This document shows, one piece after another, positions 18,011 through 25,350 of a DNA stretch of 36,289 nucleotides. Within the stretch, counting starts at the first letter, position 1. Each line of letters opens with the position of its first letter. The stretch covers positions 1 through 36,289 of the forward strand of contig CANOGC010000009.1 in assembly GCA_947565445.1 (NCBI GenBank), given 5' to 3'. Under the pieces are notes generated by a model. It was not told the DNA's origin and did no database searches. It was given only the letters and a program-made list of their open reading frames with translations. Source of the stretch: an uncultured Clostridium sp. (GTDB lineage Bacteria; Bacillota; Clostridia; TANB77; CAG-508). A program made the position numbers and the translations under genes.

Positions 18011-19747
18011 CTACATACTTATTTCAGATGTTCCCATAATATAGTTCTTTACTTTCATATAATCTGTTGCCTTAATTTCTCCATCTTTTGTAACATCTGC
18101 TGCTTTTTTTTCAATTTCAGTAAGAGCTGATGTTCCCATAATATGATTTTTTATTTTCATATAATCTGTTGCTTTTACATATCCATCTCCATTCACATCA
18201 CCTAATACTATTATACTATACTCCTTATTATTTGTTTTGTCTGCTAATTTGCTTCCTGTTCCAATTATATCTGTATCTGCCTTTCTTACTCCATCTTTTG
18301 TTATTTCATAATTTGTCAATTTTAGTTCTTTTGCTAAATCTTTAACACATATATTTGGTATTGCTTTAATATTATTATCTATAATTTGTGCCTTCGCTGT
18401 ATTATTATTTCCACATGGTGCTAAGTATTTACTTGCCATATATCCAATTTTTCCATTAGCTAATTTTACTTTATCCCATTCTAATCCATCATTATATGCT
18501 GTTTTTCTTTCTAGAACAGTAACAATTGTGTCCTTTTTAGAAATGCAATCTACTCTAGCTCCACTTTTTTTGGGTTCTTTACGTACCATAATGTCTGTTC
18601 CAGTAGTATAATATAAATCTCCTTCTAAATTATCTAATGAACTTGGCAATTTATTTGAATCTGGCATATCATTATATACTGGTATTACAAAATTTAATGC
18701 TTCATCTAAAATATCATTATCTGAATATGTATTATATAATCTACTAGATTGACTATTTGGATCTTGAATATTAGTCATATACTGGTGTCTAAATAGTTGG
18801 TTTGAAGATGTACTACTTGCAGTTACTGTTTGTGTTTGTCCTGGTTTTAAGATTTTACTTCCTACTACATCCCATTTCGTAAAGTAGACTGTATTTTGAC
18901 CTTTTGCATTATAATCTGCACCATATTTTTCTGCACCTTCTATTATTGCTTTATATGGTGTATCCCATCCTTTATCTTTTGCATAACACAAACCATTTGT
19001 AACGGCACTTCCTGTGTCATATGCCCCATAATTAAAGAAATTGTAGTATCCTGAATATTGTTTTCCATCTGTGTATGTAAAAGTATAGGTTCCTGTTACT
19101 GCATTACTTCCAGATGTTCCTACTTCTTGTAATATTTTAATTGCAATTGCATATGGACTCATTTGACTTTTACTTGCTGCATCCATAATAATTTGAGCAT
19201 ATGACATTGTTACATTTTTTCCTTCTTTATTAAATGTAACATTTCCTTTCATAAATGAATTTTTAATAATACTTTGTACTACTTCTACTTTATAATTGTT
19301 ATTATATGAACTTTCTAAGAATTGGAACATTTTTTTATCACTATCTAAAAAATTTCTTGGATCCATGTAATATTTAATAATTCCAGATGATGCACATGCA
19401 TATCCACTTTCTACATTTCCACAACTACATTTCCATAAAGAATCTGATGTATTTATAACTCTGTTGTGTCCATGATCTGTTTCATATGTTACTAAATCAT
19501 TCCAACTAATTCCTGTATAATATGCATCAAAAGTCCATTTTGGATGCTGTTCTTGTATAGCCCTTAAATATGTTTTATAACTTTCTGGAAATGCTTCTAT
19601 TCCACTTTTTACTGTTTGAGTATAGTTAATAGAGTATGCTTGTGATGTTTGAAATACACTAAAAATACTATAAAAACATACTAGTAATATCATAATAATT
19701 ATTATCTTTTGTTCTATTTTTCTGGATTTTTGTATCTCTATAAACAT
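18011..19747 (-). CDS. Cell-wall glucosaminidase with SH3b and dockerin-like C-terminus
   Basis: This is a 578-residue secreted protein. Parts in order are an N-terminal membrane segment/signal (about 15-38), a wide glucosaminidase (LytB/GH73-like) region of about 60-330 with QEVGTSGSNAVTG and FNYGAYDTGS, an SH3b domain about 375-445 (DIMVRKEPKKSGARV), and two dockerin-like calcium loops at the end (DVNGDGYVKATDYMKIKN and DVTKDGEIKATDYMKVKN). It would cut glycan strands in peptidoglycan. No cohesin partner is visible in the window. ATG 19747 follows GGAGG directly, so it is preferred over TTG 19759. Confidence 0.85.
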   Translation of the reverse strand: MFIEIQKSRKIEQKIIIIMILLVCFYSIFSVFQTSQAYSINYTQTVKSGIEAFPESYKTYLRAIQEQHPKWTFDAYYTGISWNDLVTYETDHGHNRVINTSDSLWKCSCGNVESGYACASSGIIKYYMDPRNFLDSDKKMFQFLESSYNNNYKVEVVQSIIKNSFMKGNVTFNKEGKNVTMSYAQIIMDAASKSQMSPYAIAIKILQEVGTSGSNAVTGTYTFTYTDGKQYSGYYNFFNYGAYDTGSAVTNGLCYAKDKGWDTPYKAIIEGAEKYGADYNAKGQNTVYFTKWDVVGSKILKPGQTQTVTASSTSSNQLFRHQYMTNIQDPNSQSSRLYNTYSDNDILDEALNFVIPVYNDMPDSNKLPSSLDNLEGDLYYTTGTDIMVRKEPKKSGARVDCISKKDTIVTVLERKTAYNDGLEWDKVKLANGKIGYMASKYLAPCGNNNTAKAQIIDNNIKAIPNICVKDLAKELKLTNYEITKDGVRKADTDIIGTGSKLADKTNNKEYSIIVLGDVNGDGYVKATDYMKIKNHIMGTSALTEIEKKAADVTKDGEIKATDYMKVKNYIMGTSEISM

Positions 19748-19794
19748 TTTTTCCTCCAATTTCCTTTGTAAATTTCCCCATTTTTGTCATAAAT

Positions 19795-19824
19795 AGTATA
19801 TCATTGTTGTAAAATTTAAGTCAA
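19795..19824 (-). promoter_or_regulatory. Promoter of the glucosaminidase/Big-domain operon
   Basis: On the minus strand TTGACT (19824-19819) and TATACT (19800-19795) are 18 bases apart, about 50 bases before ATG 19747. Confidence 0.75.
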
Positions 19825-19941
19825 TGAAATTTGAGCAAGTAATAAAAATGTAATATATGACTTCATTTTGTTCCTAGTTCGTTTACTTTTGCTCATTTTT
19901 ATGATATATTATAGTTACTTTATAGAGTTGGAGGATATCAT

Positions 19942-20244
19942 ATGCGGTGGTTTCAAAAACTATTAAAAAAATTTTATGAACTATTCAATAAAGAATCTCC
20001 TTACGATACTTTGCGACAAAGTATACAGTATCGTGGGAACACCGAGGCATTACAAATCATAGATTCCTTGGAATGGGTTTCAAAAAGGTGGAATAGCAAT
20101 TTGCCAATTAGCTTTTATATCGCTGATTGTGATGAAAAAATTCTAAATCAAATTTTATGTGATTTAGGATACCACAATCCAGTTACTAAGCGCAAATCAA
20201 CTGGTAGAGATTCATTTGCTATTATGGTTCGTCCAAAAGGCTAA
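19942..20244 (+). CDS. Hypothetical protein, 100 aa, atypical Arg codons
   Basis: GGAGG sits 7 bases before the ATG. The product is basic at the N-terminus (an amphipathic helix of about 17 residues) with a mixed fold after it (LPISFYIADCDEKILNQI). The family is not recognised. It uses CGG, CGA, CGT and CGC for Arg, whereas neighbouring genes use mainly AGA, which hints at separate origin. Codon 2 is CGG. This matters because it is the only in-frame CGG I found that is not followed by an apparent +1 frameshift. Shifting here would stop the protein after about seven residues. A strong terminator follows. Confidence 0.55.
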   Translation: MRWFQKLLKKFYELFNKESPYDTLRQSIQYRGNTEALQIIDSLEWVSKRWNSNLPISFYIADCDEKILNQILCDLGYHNPVTKRKSTGRDSFAIMVRPKG

Positions 20245-20257
20245 TAGTCTGTCTTGT

Positions 20258-20293
20258 AAACTGGTCATATCGTGTTTTTGATATGACCAGTTT
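20258..20293 (+). terminator. Terminator after the 100-aa gene
   Basis: A 14-bp stem, AAACTGGTCATATC with its complement (20258-20271 / 20280-20293), and an 8-base loop are followed by GTCTTTTC. Confidence 0.85.
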
Positions 20294-20403
20294 GTCTTTT
20301 CTATATTTTTCTTTTTTCTTCTATTTTATTCTTTTTTTCAACATTATTTTTCTCTTATGTGTTATTCTATTTAAGTTGTATACAAAAGAAGGAGGTGTTT
20401 AGT

Positions 20404-20538
20404 ATGAAAGAATTAGGTACTATCACTATTAAAGTAACAAAAGATGGTACAAATAACTATTCTTTTAACATTTACGAAGATAACGAAGATTTATGCTATA
20501 TTCGTTATGTTATTGAAGATATTCTAAAAAAATACTAG
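20404..20538 (+). CDS. Small protein, 44 aa
   Basis: AAGGAGGTG lies 6 bases before ATG 20404, an excellent RBS. The translation MKELGTITIKVTKDGTNNYS, then FNIYEDNEDLCYIRYVIED, ends LKKY. A short beta-hairpin plus helix is plausible. It ends at TAG overlapping the base of a terminator hairpin, so it is a compact single-gene unit. The family is unknown. Confidence 0.65.
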   Translation: MKELGTITIKVTKDGTNNYSFNIYEDNEDLCYIRYVIEDILKKY

Positions 20539-20567
20539 ACTAAGCGTTTTGCTTAGTCTCTTTTTAT
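20538..20567 (+). terminator. Terminator after the 44-aa gene
   Basis: An 8-bp stem, GACTAAGC / GCTTAGTC (20538-20545 / 20551-20558), with a GTTTT loop is followed by TCTTTTTAT. Confidence 0.85.
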
Positions 20568-20577
20568 ACCTTAAGAA

Positions 20578-20594
20578 GGCTGGCTAGATTCGAA
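20578..20594. repeat. 17-bp copy of the tRNA-Gln 3' end
   Basis: GGCTGGCTAGATTCGAA is identical to 20721-20737, the part of tRNA-Gln covering the acceptor 3' strand and half of the T arm. A GC-rich stretch unlike its surroundings follows (about 20605-20650). This suggests the scar of an insertion at the tRNA gene, or a decayed tRNA copy. Confidence 0.55.
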
Positions 20595-20684
20595 TACCCC
20601 AATGGCACTTCCTCGTTTCGCTCACCGCGCCGCGCATGCCTTCGGCACCCTATTTCTTCTTACTTACTATCTCTTCCAAAATAA

Positions 20685-20709
20685 AAAAACATAGCTTTGC
20701 TATGTTTTT
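20685..20709 (-). terminator. Terminator of the tRNA operon
   Basis: An 11-bp stem (20685-20695 / 20699-20709) with a 3-base loop is followed on the minus strand by a T-run. It lies directly downstream of tRNA-Gln. Confidence 0.85.
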
Positions 20710-20714
20710 CATTT

Positions 20715-20789
20715 TGGTTGGGCTGGCTAGATTCGAACTAGCGCATGTATGAGTCAAAGTCATATGCCTTACCACTTGGCTACAGCCCA
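20715..20789 (-). tRNA. tRNA-Gln (anticodon TTG)
   Basis: On the minus strand acceptor TGGGCTG pairs with CAGCCCA. The D arm is GCC/GGC, the anticodon stem TATGA/TCATA with loop CTTTGAC gives anticodon TTG, and the T arm GCTAG TTCGAAT CTAGC is followed by discriminator A and an encoded CCA. It reads CAA and, by wobble, CAG. Confidence 0.95.
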
Positions 20790-20808
20790 ATATAATTGTA
20801 ATATATTA

Positions 20809-20886
20809 TGGGGTGGAAGATGGGACTCGAACCCACGGTCTCCAGTGCCACAAACTGGCGCGTTAACCAACTACGCCACATCCACC
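20809..20886 (-). tRNA. tRNA-His (anticodon GTG)
   Basis: The anticodon stem CCAGT/ACTGG with loop TTGTGGC gives GTG. The acceptor GTGGATG faces CTTCCAC with one T-T mismatch. An encoded extra 5' G (20886) faces discriminator C, the identity mark of tRNA-His, and CCA is encoded. It is cotranscribed with tRNA-Gln. Confidence 0.93.
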
Positions 20887-20891
20887 ATGTG

Positions 20892-20925
20892 ATTGCACTG
20901 TTACAATGCTAAGTAACAGTGCAAT
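20892..20925 (-). promoter_or_regulatory. Leader hairpin at the start of the tRNA-His/Gln transcript
   Basis: A perfect 13-bp inverted repeat (20892-20904 / 20913-20925, ATTGCACTGTTAC) lies between the predicted start site (about 20923) and tRNA-His. There is no T-run in the tRNA direction, so it is more likely an RNA-processing or 5'-end feature than a terminator. Confidence 0.5.
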
Positions 20926-20929
20926 TTAT

Positions 20930-20958
20930 ATTTTACCTAAATTTCATCTGTTTGTCAA
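20930..20958 (-). promoter_or_regulatory. Promoter of the tRNA-His/tRNA-Gln operon
   Basis: On the minus strand TTGACA (20958-20953) and TAAAAT (20935-20930) are 17 bases apart. It is near consensus, as expected for stable RNA. Confidence 0.85.
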
Positions 20959-20985
20959 TATTTTGCCATAATTTTTTTATTTTAT

Positions 20986-21675
20986 TTAAGATTCTCTTGC
21001 CCAAATAATTAATCTTCCTTTACTATCATCTGTACATGTTGTTAACGAGATTTCTCTTGCTCCATTTGTATTTCTTGTTAAGTATTCTCCATCATTTGGT
21101 GTTGTTTTATATATGTTATAGATAGTATATTTTACTTCATTTCCAGAATTATCTTTTATATATATAACATCTCCATTTGCAAGCCTTTTATTCTTTCCAA
21201 AAAATGCACCATTACGATAGTTGTGACCTGCTATTGTAGTATTTCCAACCTCATTTAAGCCTGGTCCAAAATAATAACATACTGATGTTTCTAAACCTTT
21301 TGGCGTGTATGTATTTAGTACAGGATAATTAATACCTGTTTTAGGAATTCTAATTGTTCCTAATACCCCAAATCCTTTGTATGTATACTTATTTTTGTTA
21401 GAATTGCTACTTCCTGATGAATTATTTCCATTTTGTGTAATGTCTCCTGGATCTATATATGTATTTGTTATTTCATTATTGCTAGTGTATTCTCCTATAA
21501 CATTTGTATCACTATTAATTTGATTTTCATATTCTTCTATAAAAGTTTCAGCTTCTTTATCAATATAATATTTCCTATAAATATCATACCCTAAAAATCC
21601 AATTAATCCTACAATTGCAATAATGACAATAATTAGTATTATAGTTAATACATTGCTATATTTACTGTTAAACAT
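20986..21675 (-). CDS. Sortase (non-class-B)
   Basis: This is a 229-residue transpeptidase. It has a membrane helix about 10-32, a polar Ser/Asn linker (about 60-95), then a sortase core: GTIRIPKTGINYPVL, catalytic His in TIAGHNYRNGAFFG, catalytic Cys in SLTTCTDD and Arg in KGRLIIWARE. The compact core resembles class D or similar housekeeping types, distinct from the class B enzyme at 12533. No substrate is adjacent. ATG 21675 has GGAGG upstream, so the longer TTG/GTG frame is not needed. It is downstream of the HIT gene on the same strand. Confidence 0.88.
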   Translation of the reverse strand: MFNSKYSNVLTIILIIVIIAIVGLIGFLGYDIYRKYYIDKEAETFIEEYENQINSDTNVIGEYTSNNEITNTYIDPGDITQNGNNSSGSSNSNKNKYTYKGFGVLGTIRIPKTGINYPVLNTYTPKGLETSVCYYFGPGLNEVGNTTIAGHNYRNGAFFGKNKRLANGDVIYIKDNSGNEVKYTIYNIYKTTPNDGEYLTRNTNGAREISLTTCTDDSKGRLIIWARES

Positions 21676-21750
21676 AATATCGCCTCCATTTTCTTCTTTT
21701 ATTACATTTCTAATACTATTATAACACATTTTTATTTACTTTTATATAGT

Positions 21751-22095
21751 TTATACAATTTTTTCTCCAAGTTTTCTTCCTGCTAATAAATGAAAATGTA
21801 AATGTCCTACTTCTTGTCCTCCATCTTCTCCACAATTTACAATAATTCTATATCCTTTTTCCTTTACACCTTGCCCTTTAGCTACTTCATTAATAACTGT
21901 ATAAATCTTTCCAATTAATGCTTCATCTTGCTTTTCTAAATAAGCAAGTGATGGTATATGTTTTTTTGGTATTACTAAAATATGAATTGGCGCTGCTGGT
22001 TGTATGTCTTTAAATGCAATAATTTCCTCATCTTCATATACAATTTCAGCTGGTATCTCTTTTTTTATAATCTTACAAAATATACAATCTTCCAT
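21751..22095 (-). CDS. HIT-family nucleotide hydrolase (HinT-like)
   Basis: This 114-residue histidine-triad protein has CIFC at the start (zinc ligands C4 and C7), AFKDIQPAAPIHILVIPKKH in the nucleotide-binding region and the triad HLHFH at H98, H100 and H102 after GGQEVG. Family members remove AMP or similar groups from phosphoramidates, including aminoacyl-adenylates formed by tRNA synthetases. It follows alaS closely (15 bases), so cotranscription is likely and fits that role. AAGGAG precedes the ATG. The gene is intact. Confidence 0.93.
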   Translation of the reverse strand: MEDCIFCKIIKKEIPAEIVYEDEEIIAFKDIQPAAPIHILVIPKKHIPSLAYLEKQDEALIGKIYTVINEVAKGQGVKEKGYRIIVNCGEDGGQEVGHLHFHLLAGRKLGEKIV

Positions 22096-22110
22096 AACTT
22101 AAATCTCCTT

Positions 22111-23865
22111 TTATTCAAGTACTGCTTTTATACGTCTTACCCCAGCAGAACTTGCCTCTTCTTTTTTTATTTTAAATACTCCGAGTTCACTAGTATTTTT
22201 TACATGTGGTCCACCACATAGTTCTTTTGATACATCTCCAATTGAATATACTGTAACAATATCAGGATATTTTTCAATAAACATACATTCTGCTCCTGAT
22301 GAAATTGCATCTTCTTTTTTCATTTCTTCTACATTAACTGGCAGTGCTTGCTCAATCCATTTATTTACTAAATCTTCAGTTTGTTTTTTTTCTTCATCTG
22401 TTAATTTATGGTCACATGAAAAGTCAAAACGCATCCTTTCTGGTGTTATGTTTGAACCTTTTTGGTGTACATCTTTTCCTACAACAATTTTTAATGCTGC
22501 ATTTAATAAATGGGTTGCTGTATGATAAGATATAGTTTCTGGGCTTTGGTCTGCAAGTCCTCCTTTAAATTTTTGGTCTGAACCCATTCTAGATTTTTCT
22601 TGGTGTTGTTTAAATAATTTTTCAAATTCCTTCATATCTATTTCAAGTCCTTGCTCATGTGCTAAATCTGATGTTACTTCTGGTGGAAATCCATAAGTAT
22701 CATATAATTTAAATACAACCTGTCCATCTATTTTTTGCAAATTTTCATTTTTTATTCTTGTAATTACTTTTTCAAATTCTTTTTCTCCATGTGTAAGTGT
22801 TTTGACAAACTTATCTTTTTCTTCTACTATCACTTGTTTAATTGTATCTCTATTATTTTCTAATTCTGGATACATTTCACTTAAATTATCAATATTTAAA
22901 TCAATTAAATTTGATAATTCATTTAAATCAATTTGCAATTTATTTAGATGTCTTGTCATTCTACGAATTAATCTTCTTAATACATATCCACGGTCAACAT
23001 TACTAGGTCTTCCTCCATCAGATATAATCATCATACTAGAACGTAAGTGTTCTGCAACAATTCTTCTACTTGATATATCATCAGTTTTTGCAAGTTCACT
23101 TAGTCTTTTCATAATTGGTTCAAATATTTCAGTATCATATGGGGTCTCTTTTCCTTGTAATAACATATTCATTCTTTCAAGCCCAAGACCTGTATCAACA
23201 TTTCTTTGTTTTAGTTTAGAATATACTCCATCTTTTGTTTTATAGTATTCCATAAATACATTATTCCATACCTCTACATACTTACCACATCCACATGATG
23301 GGTTACATTCTTTACTACATGGCTCTTTTCCTGTATCATAAAACATCTCTGTATCTGGACCACATGGACCTTCTTCTCCTGCAATCCACCAATTATCATC
23401 TTTTCCAAAATAGTAAATATGGTCTTCTGGCATACCAGCTTCTTTCCAAATTTTTGCTGATTCTTCATCACGAGGTGCATCTTCATCTCCTGCAAATACT
23501 GTTACAGATAGTTTTTCTACTGGAATTTCTAATTCTTTGGTTAGAAAATCGAAACTCATTTTTATAGATTCTTCTTTAAAATAGTCTCCTAATGACCAGT
23601 TCCCTAACATTTCAAAATATGTTAAATGACGATTATCTCCTACTTCATCTATATCAACTGTTCTTACGCATTTTTGGTAATCTGTAAGACGTGTCCCTTC
23701 TGGGTGTTTTTCTCCTAAAAGATATGGTACAAGTGGTTGCATACCTGCTGTTGTAAATAATACAGATGGATCATTTTCTGGTATAAGTGGTGCACTAGGT
23801 ATTACCTTATGTCCATGGTTTTCAAAAAATTTTAAATATTTATTACGTATATCAATTGCTTTCAT
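22111..23865 (-). CDS. alaS: Alanyl-tRNA synthetase, short form lacking the C-terminal domain
   Basis: It charges tRNA-Ala in the cytoplasm. Class II catalytic core: PLIPENDPSVLFTTAGMQPL, RHLTYFEMLGNWSLGDYF and DTGLGLERM. Editing/SAD domain: zinc motif HTATH about residue 445 and ELCGGPHVKNTSELG near the end. The protein stops at 584 residues (RRIKAVLE), right after the editing domain, whereas usual bacterial enzymes are about 870-880 with a DHHA1/C-Ala tail. The stop is clean, with no CGG and no continuing frame, so a naturally short form is likely. GGAG precedes the ATG. No T-box is seen in the short upstream gap. Confidence 0.95.
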   Translation of the reverse strand: MKAIDIRNKYLKFFENHGHKVIPSAPLIPENDPSVLFTTAGMQPLVPYLLGEKHPEGTRLTDYQKCVRTVDIDEVGDNRHLTYFEMLGNWSLGDYFKEESIKMSFDFLTKELEIPVEKLSVTVFAGDEDAPRDEESAKIWKEAGMPEDHIYYFGKDDNWWIAGEEGPCGPDTEMFYDTGKEPCSKECNPSCGCGKYVEVWNNVFMEYYKTKDGVYSKLKQRNVDTGLGLERMNMLLQGKETPYDTEIFEPIMKRLSELAKTDDISSRRIVAEHLRSSMMIISDGGRPSNVDRGYVLRRLIRRMTRHLNKLQIDLNELSNLIDLNIDNLSEMYPELENNRDTIKQVIVEEKDKFVKTLTHGEKEFEKVITRIKNENLQKIDGQVVFKLYDTYGFPPEVTSDLAHEQGLEIDMKEFEKLFKQHQEKSRMGSDQKFKGGLADQSPETISYHTATHLLNAALKIVVGKDVHQKGSNITPERMRFDFSCDHKLTDEEKKQTEDLVNKWIEQALPVNVEEMKKEDAISSGAECMFIEKYPDIVTVYSIGDVSKELCGGPHVKNTSELGVFKIKKEEASSAGVRRIKAVLE

Positions 23866-23917
23866 TTAATCTCTCTCCTCTTTTTATTTATGTCAAAAAT
23901 TATATTACAATATACCA

Positions 23918-23945
23918 AAAAAAGCAAGAGTTCTCTTGCTTTTTT
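23918..23945 (-). terminator. Terminator between oapA and alaS
   Basis: A 12-bp stem (23918-23929 / 23934-23945) with a 4-base loop overlaps the oapA stop codon and is followed on the minus strand by TTTTTTTGG. Confidence 0.85.
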
Positions 23946-24495
23946 AGTCTTTCTTTTCATGAAAAAATGGTTTTATTAGTTTTGATACAATCCATACAAT
24001 GCCACCACTTTTTTGCTTTGCAAACCCTTTTCCTAAGGCTTTTCCTCCAACTGTTAATGATGCAACAAGTGCACTAATTAAGAATTGAATTGGAAATGAT
24101 ATGTTGTAACTCTCAGTTATTTTCATTGCAATAATTGCACTTATTGCTCCACTTAGTACACCACAAATATCTCCAATAACATCTGCACAAATATTTGCTA
24201 CTATTGATGAATTTCTAATTAATTTTACAGCAGTTTTTGCTCCTGCTATCTTTTTACTTGCTTTTGCATGAAATTCTTCTTCTCCTGCAACTGTTACAGC
24301 TACACCTACAATATCAAAAATAATTCCACAGAGTATTACTGCAAGTAATATTATAATTGCAGGTACCATTGGTATATCACTAATCGCTGTTGTTGATATG
24401 TACGAAAAAAATAGCGATAATATAAATGTAATAATAAATACTTCAATAAACCATTTTATATTTTCGTTACTTTTCTTTTCTTTATTTTCTTTCAA
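23944..24495 (-). CDS. oapA: OLE-associated membrane protein OapA (DUF21/CorB-like)
   Basis: The 183 residues contain four predicted membrane helices (about 15-34, 43-68, 96-125 and 134-152). Conserved-looking pieces are IIFDIVGVAVTVAGEEEFHA, AGAKTAVKLIRN and ADVIGDICGV, the last with an Asp pair four apart (D105, D109). Such short proteins are often annotated as CorB-like, and OapA of OLE-containing Firmicutes is of this type. It binds OLE RNA and brings it to the membrane, where the complex affects responses to Mg2+, alcohol and other stresses (family knowledge). The start is TTG after GAGGAG. It lies directly downstream of the OLE-sized RNA on the same strand. Identification rests on family pattern plus this synteny. 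Confidence 0.8.
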   Translation of the reverse strand: MKENKEKKSNENIKWFIEVFIITFILSLFFSYISTTAISDIPMVPAIIILLAVILCGIIFDIVGVAVTVAGEEEFHAKASKKIAGAKTAVKLIRNSSIVANICADVIGDICGVLSGAISAIIAMKITESYNISFPIQFLISALVASLTVGGKALGKGFAKQKSGGIVWIVSKLIKPFFHEKKD

Positions 24496-24509
24496 TTTTT
24501 TCTCCTCTT

Positions 24510-25127
24510 TATTTAAGTATATATTTATATAGATGGTAAAAGTCTAAGTAAACTTTGTAGTATAGGTCTAGTTGAATTTCTCTATTTTCTACTAAACATT
24601 GCTGTTTAGCTGTTTCCATTTAAAGAAAATACCCTTTTATCTGGAATAAAGAGATAAAAGAATACCAGACAGCCACTAAAATCTACACCTTAATCCTTAG
24701 ACTCTCTCGTACTAAAAAGTACAAACATTCTAGAAGTTTTCCTTGAAATATTGGCTCTATTACTAGTCTTTTTTGCAGTAATAATTTCATAGCCATAATT
24801 TCTTTATTACTTAGCTATTGTAGTAAAGAAACCTTTTAAACTAATCCCAAATTTACCACTCGAGACAGGCTACTCTATATATTGTGTCTTGGCACTTTAT
24901 ATAGGTTTTACTTAAAAATTGCTCTAATGAACATGAATTTAAGCCTCCGCGATAACAGGGGAAATGCTATGTATGCCATTACATATTTCCCTACTATCTT
25001 TACTCCCTGAAAGCACACAGAACTGGGCGTTACCGCGCACAAACAAGAAACTTCATCGATATGCCCTTTAGTGGATTTTTAGCCCCACCCTCGTAATAGA
25101 CAATATTACTAGAATAATGCACCATCA
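24510..25127 (-). ncRNA. ole: OLE RNA (Ornate Large Extremophilic), about 610 nt
   Basis: This is a 600-base stretch without coding frames but with many stem-forming and unusually GC-bearing segments, such as minus-strand GTGGGGCTAAAAATCCAC, GGGCATATCGATG paired further on with GCGGTAACGCCC, and CCCCTGTTATCGCGGAGGC. A consensus promoter places its start near 25127, and the RNA runs into the OapA gene. Size, strand, strong promoter and position directly upstream of an OapA-type gene are the known OLE arrangement. I could not align it to the family model, so the ends are approximate. Confidence 0.75.
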
Positions 25128-25133
25128 TTTGGT

Positions 25134-25162
25134 ATTATAGCATAATTTTGGAAGTATATCAA
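25134..25162 (-). promoter_or_regulatory. Promoter of OLE RNA and oapA
   Basis: On the minus strand TTGATA (25162-25157) and TATAAT (25139-25134) are separated by 17 bases. It lies in the 220-base gap after hemW, which otherwise shows nothing. Confidence 0.85.
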
Positions 25163-25350
25163 AGAGAATTACAGGTCAATTTTAAAAAATTCTATTCAAT
25201 TTAAGTTTGTATATTTTAATATATTGGAATATACCCTTATATTTACTTCTTTCTTTTAATTTCTATTGTTTTCTTAAATTTTTAAATTGTACCTTATTCT
25301 GTCTCATTTTGATAACCTCTTTAATAATTACAATTATATTACCTAATATA

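Noticed and set aside
23866..23917. T-box leader for alaS
   Set aside because: Only about 50 bases separate alaS from the oapA terminator, which is too short, and no T-box motif is visible.
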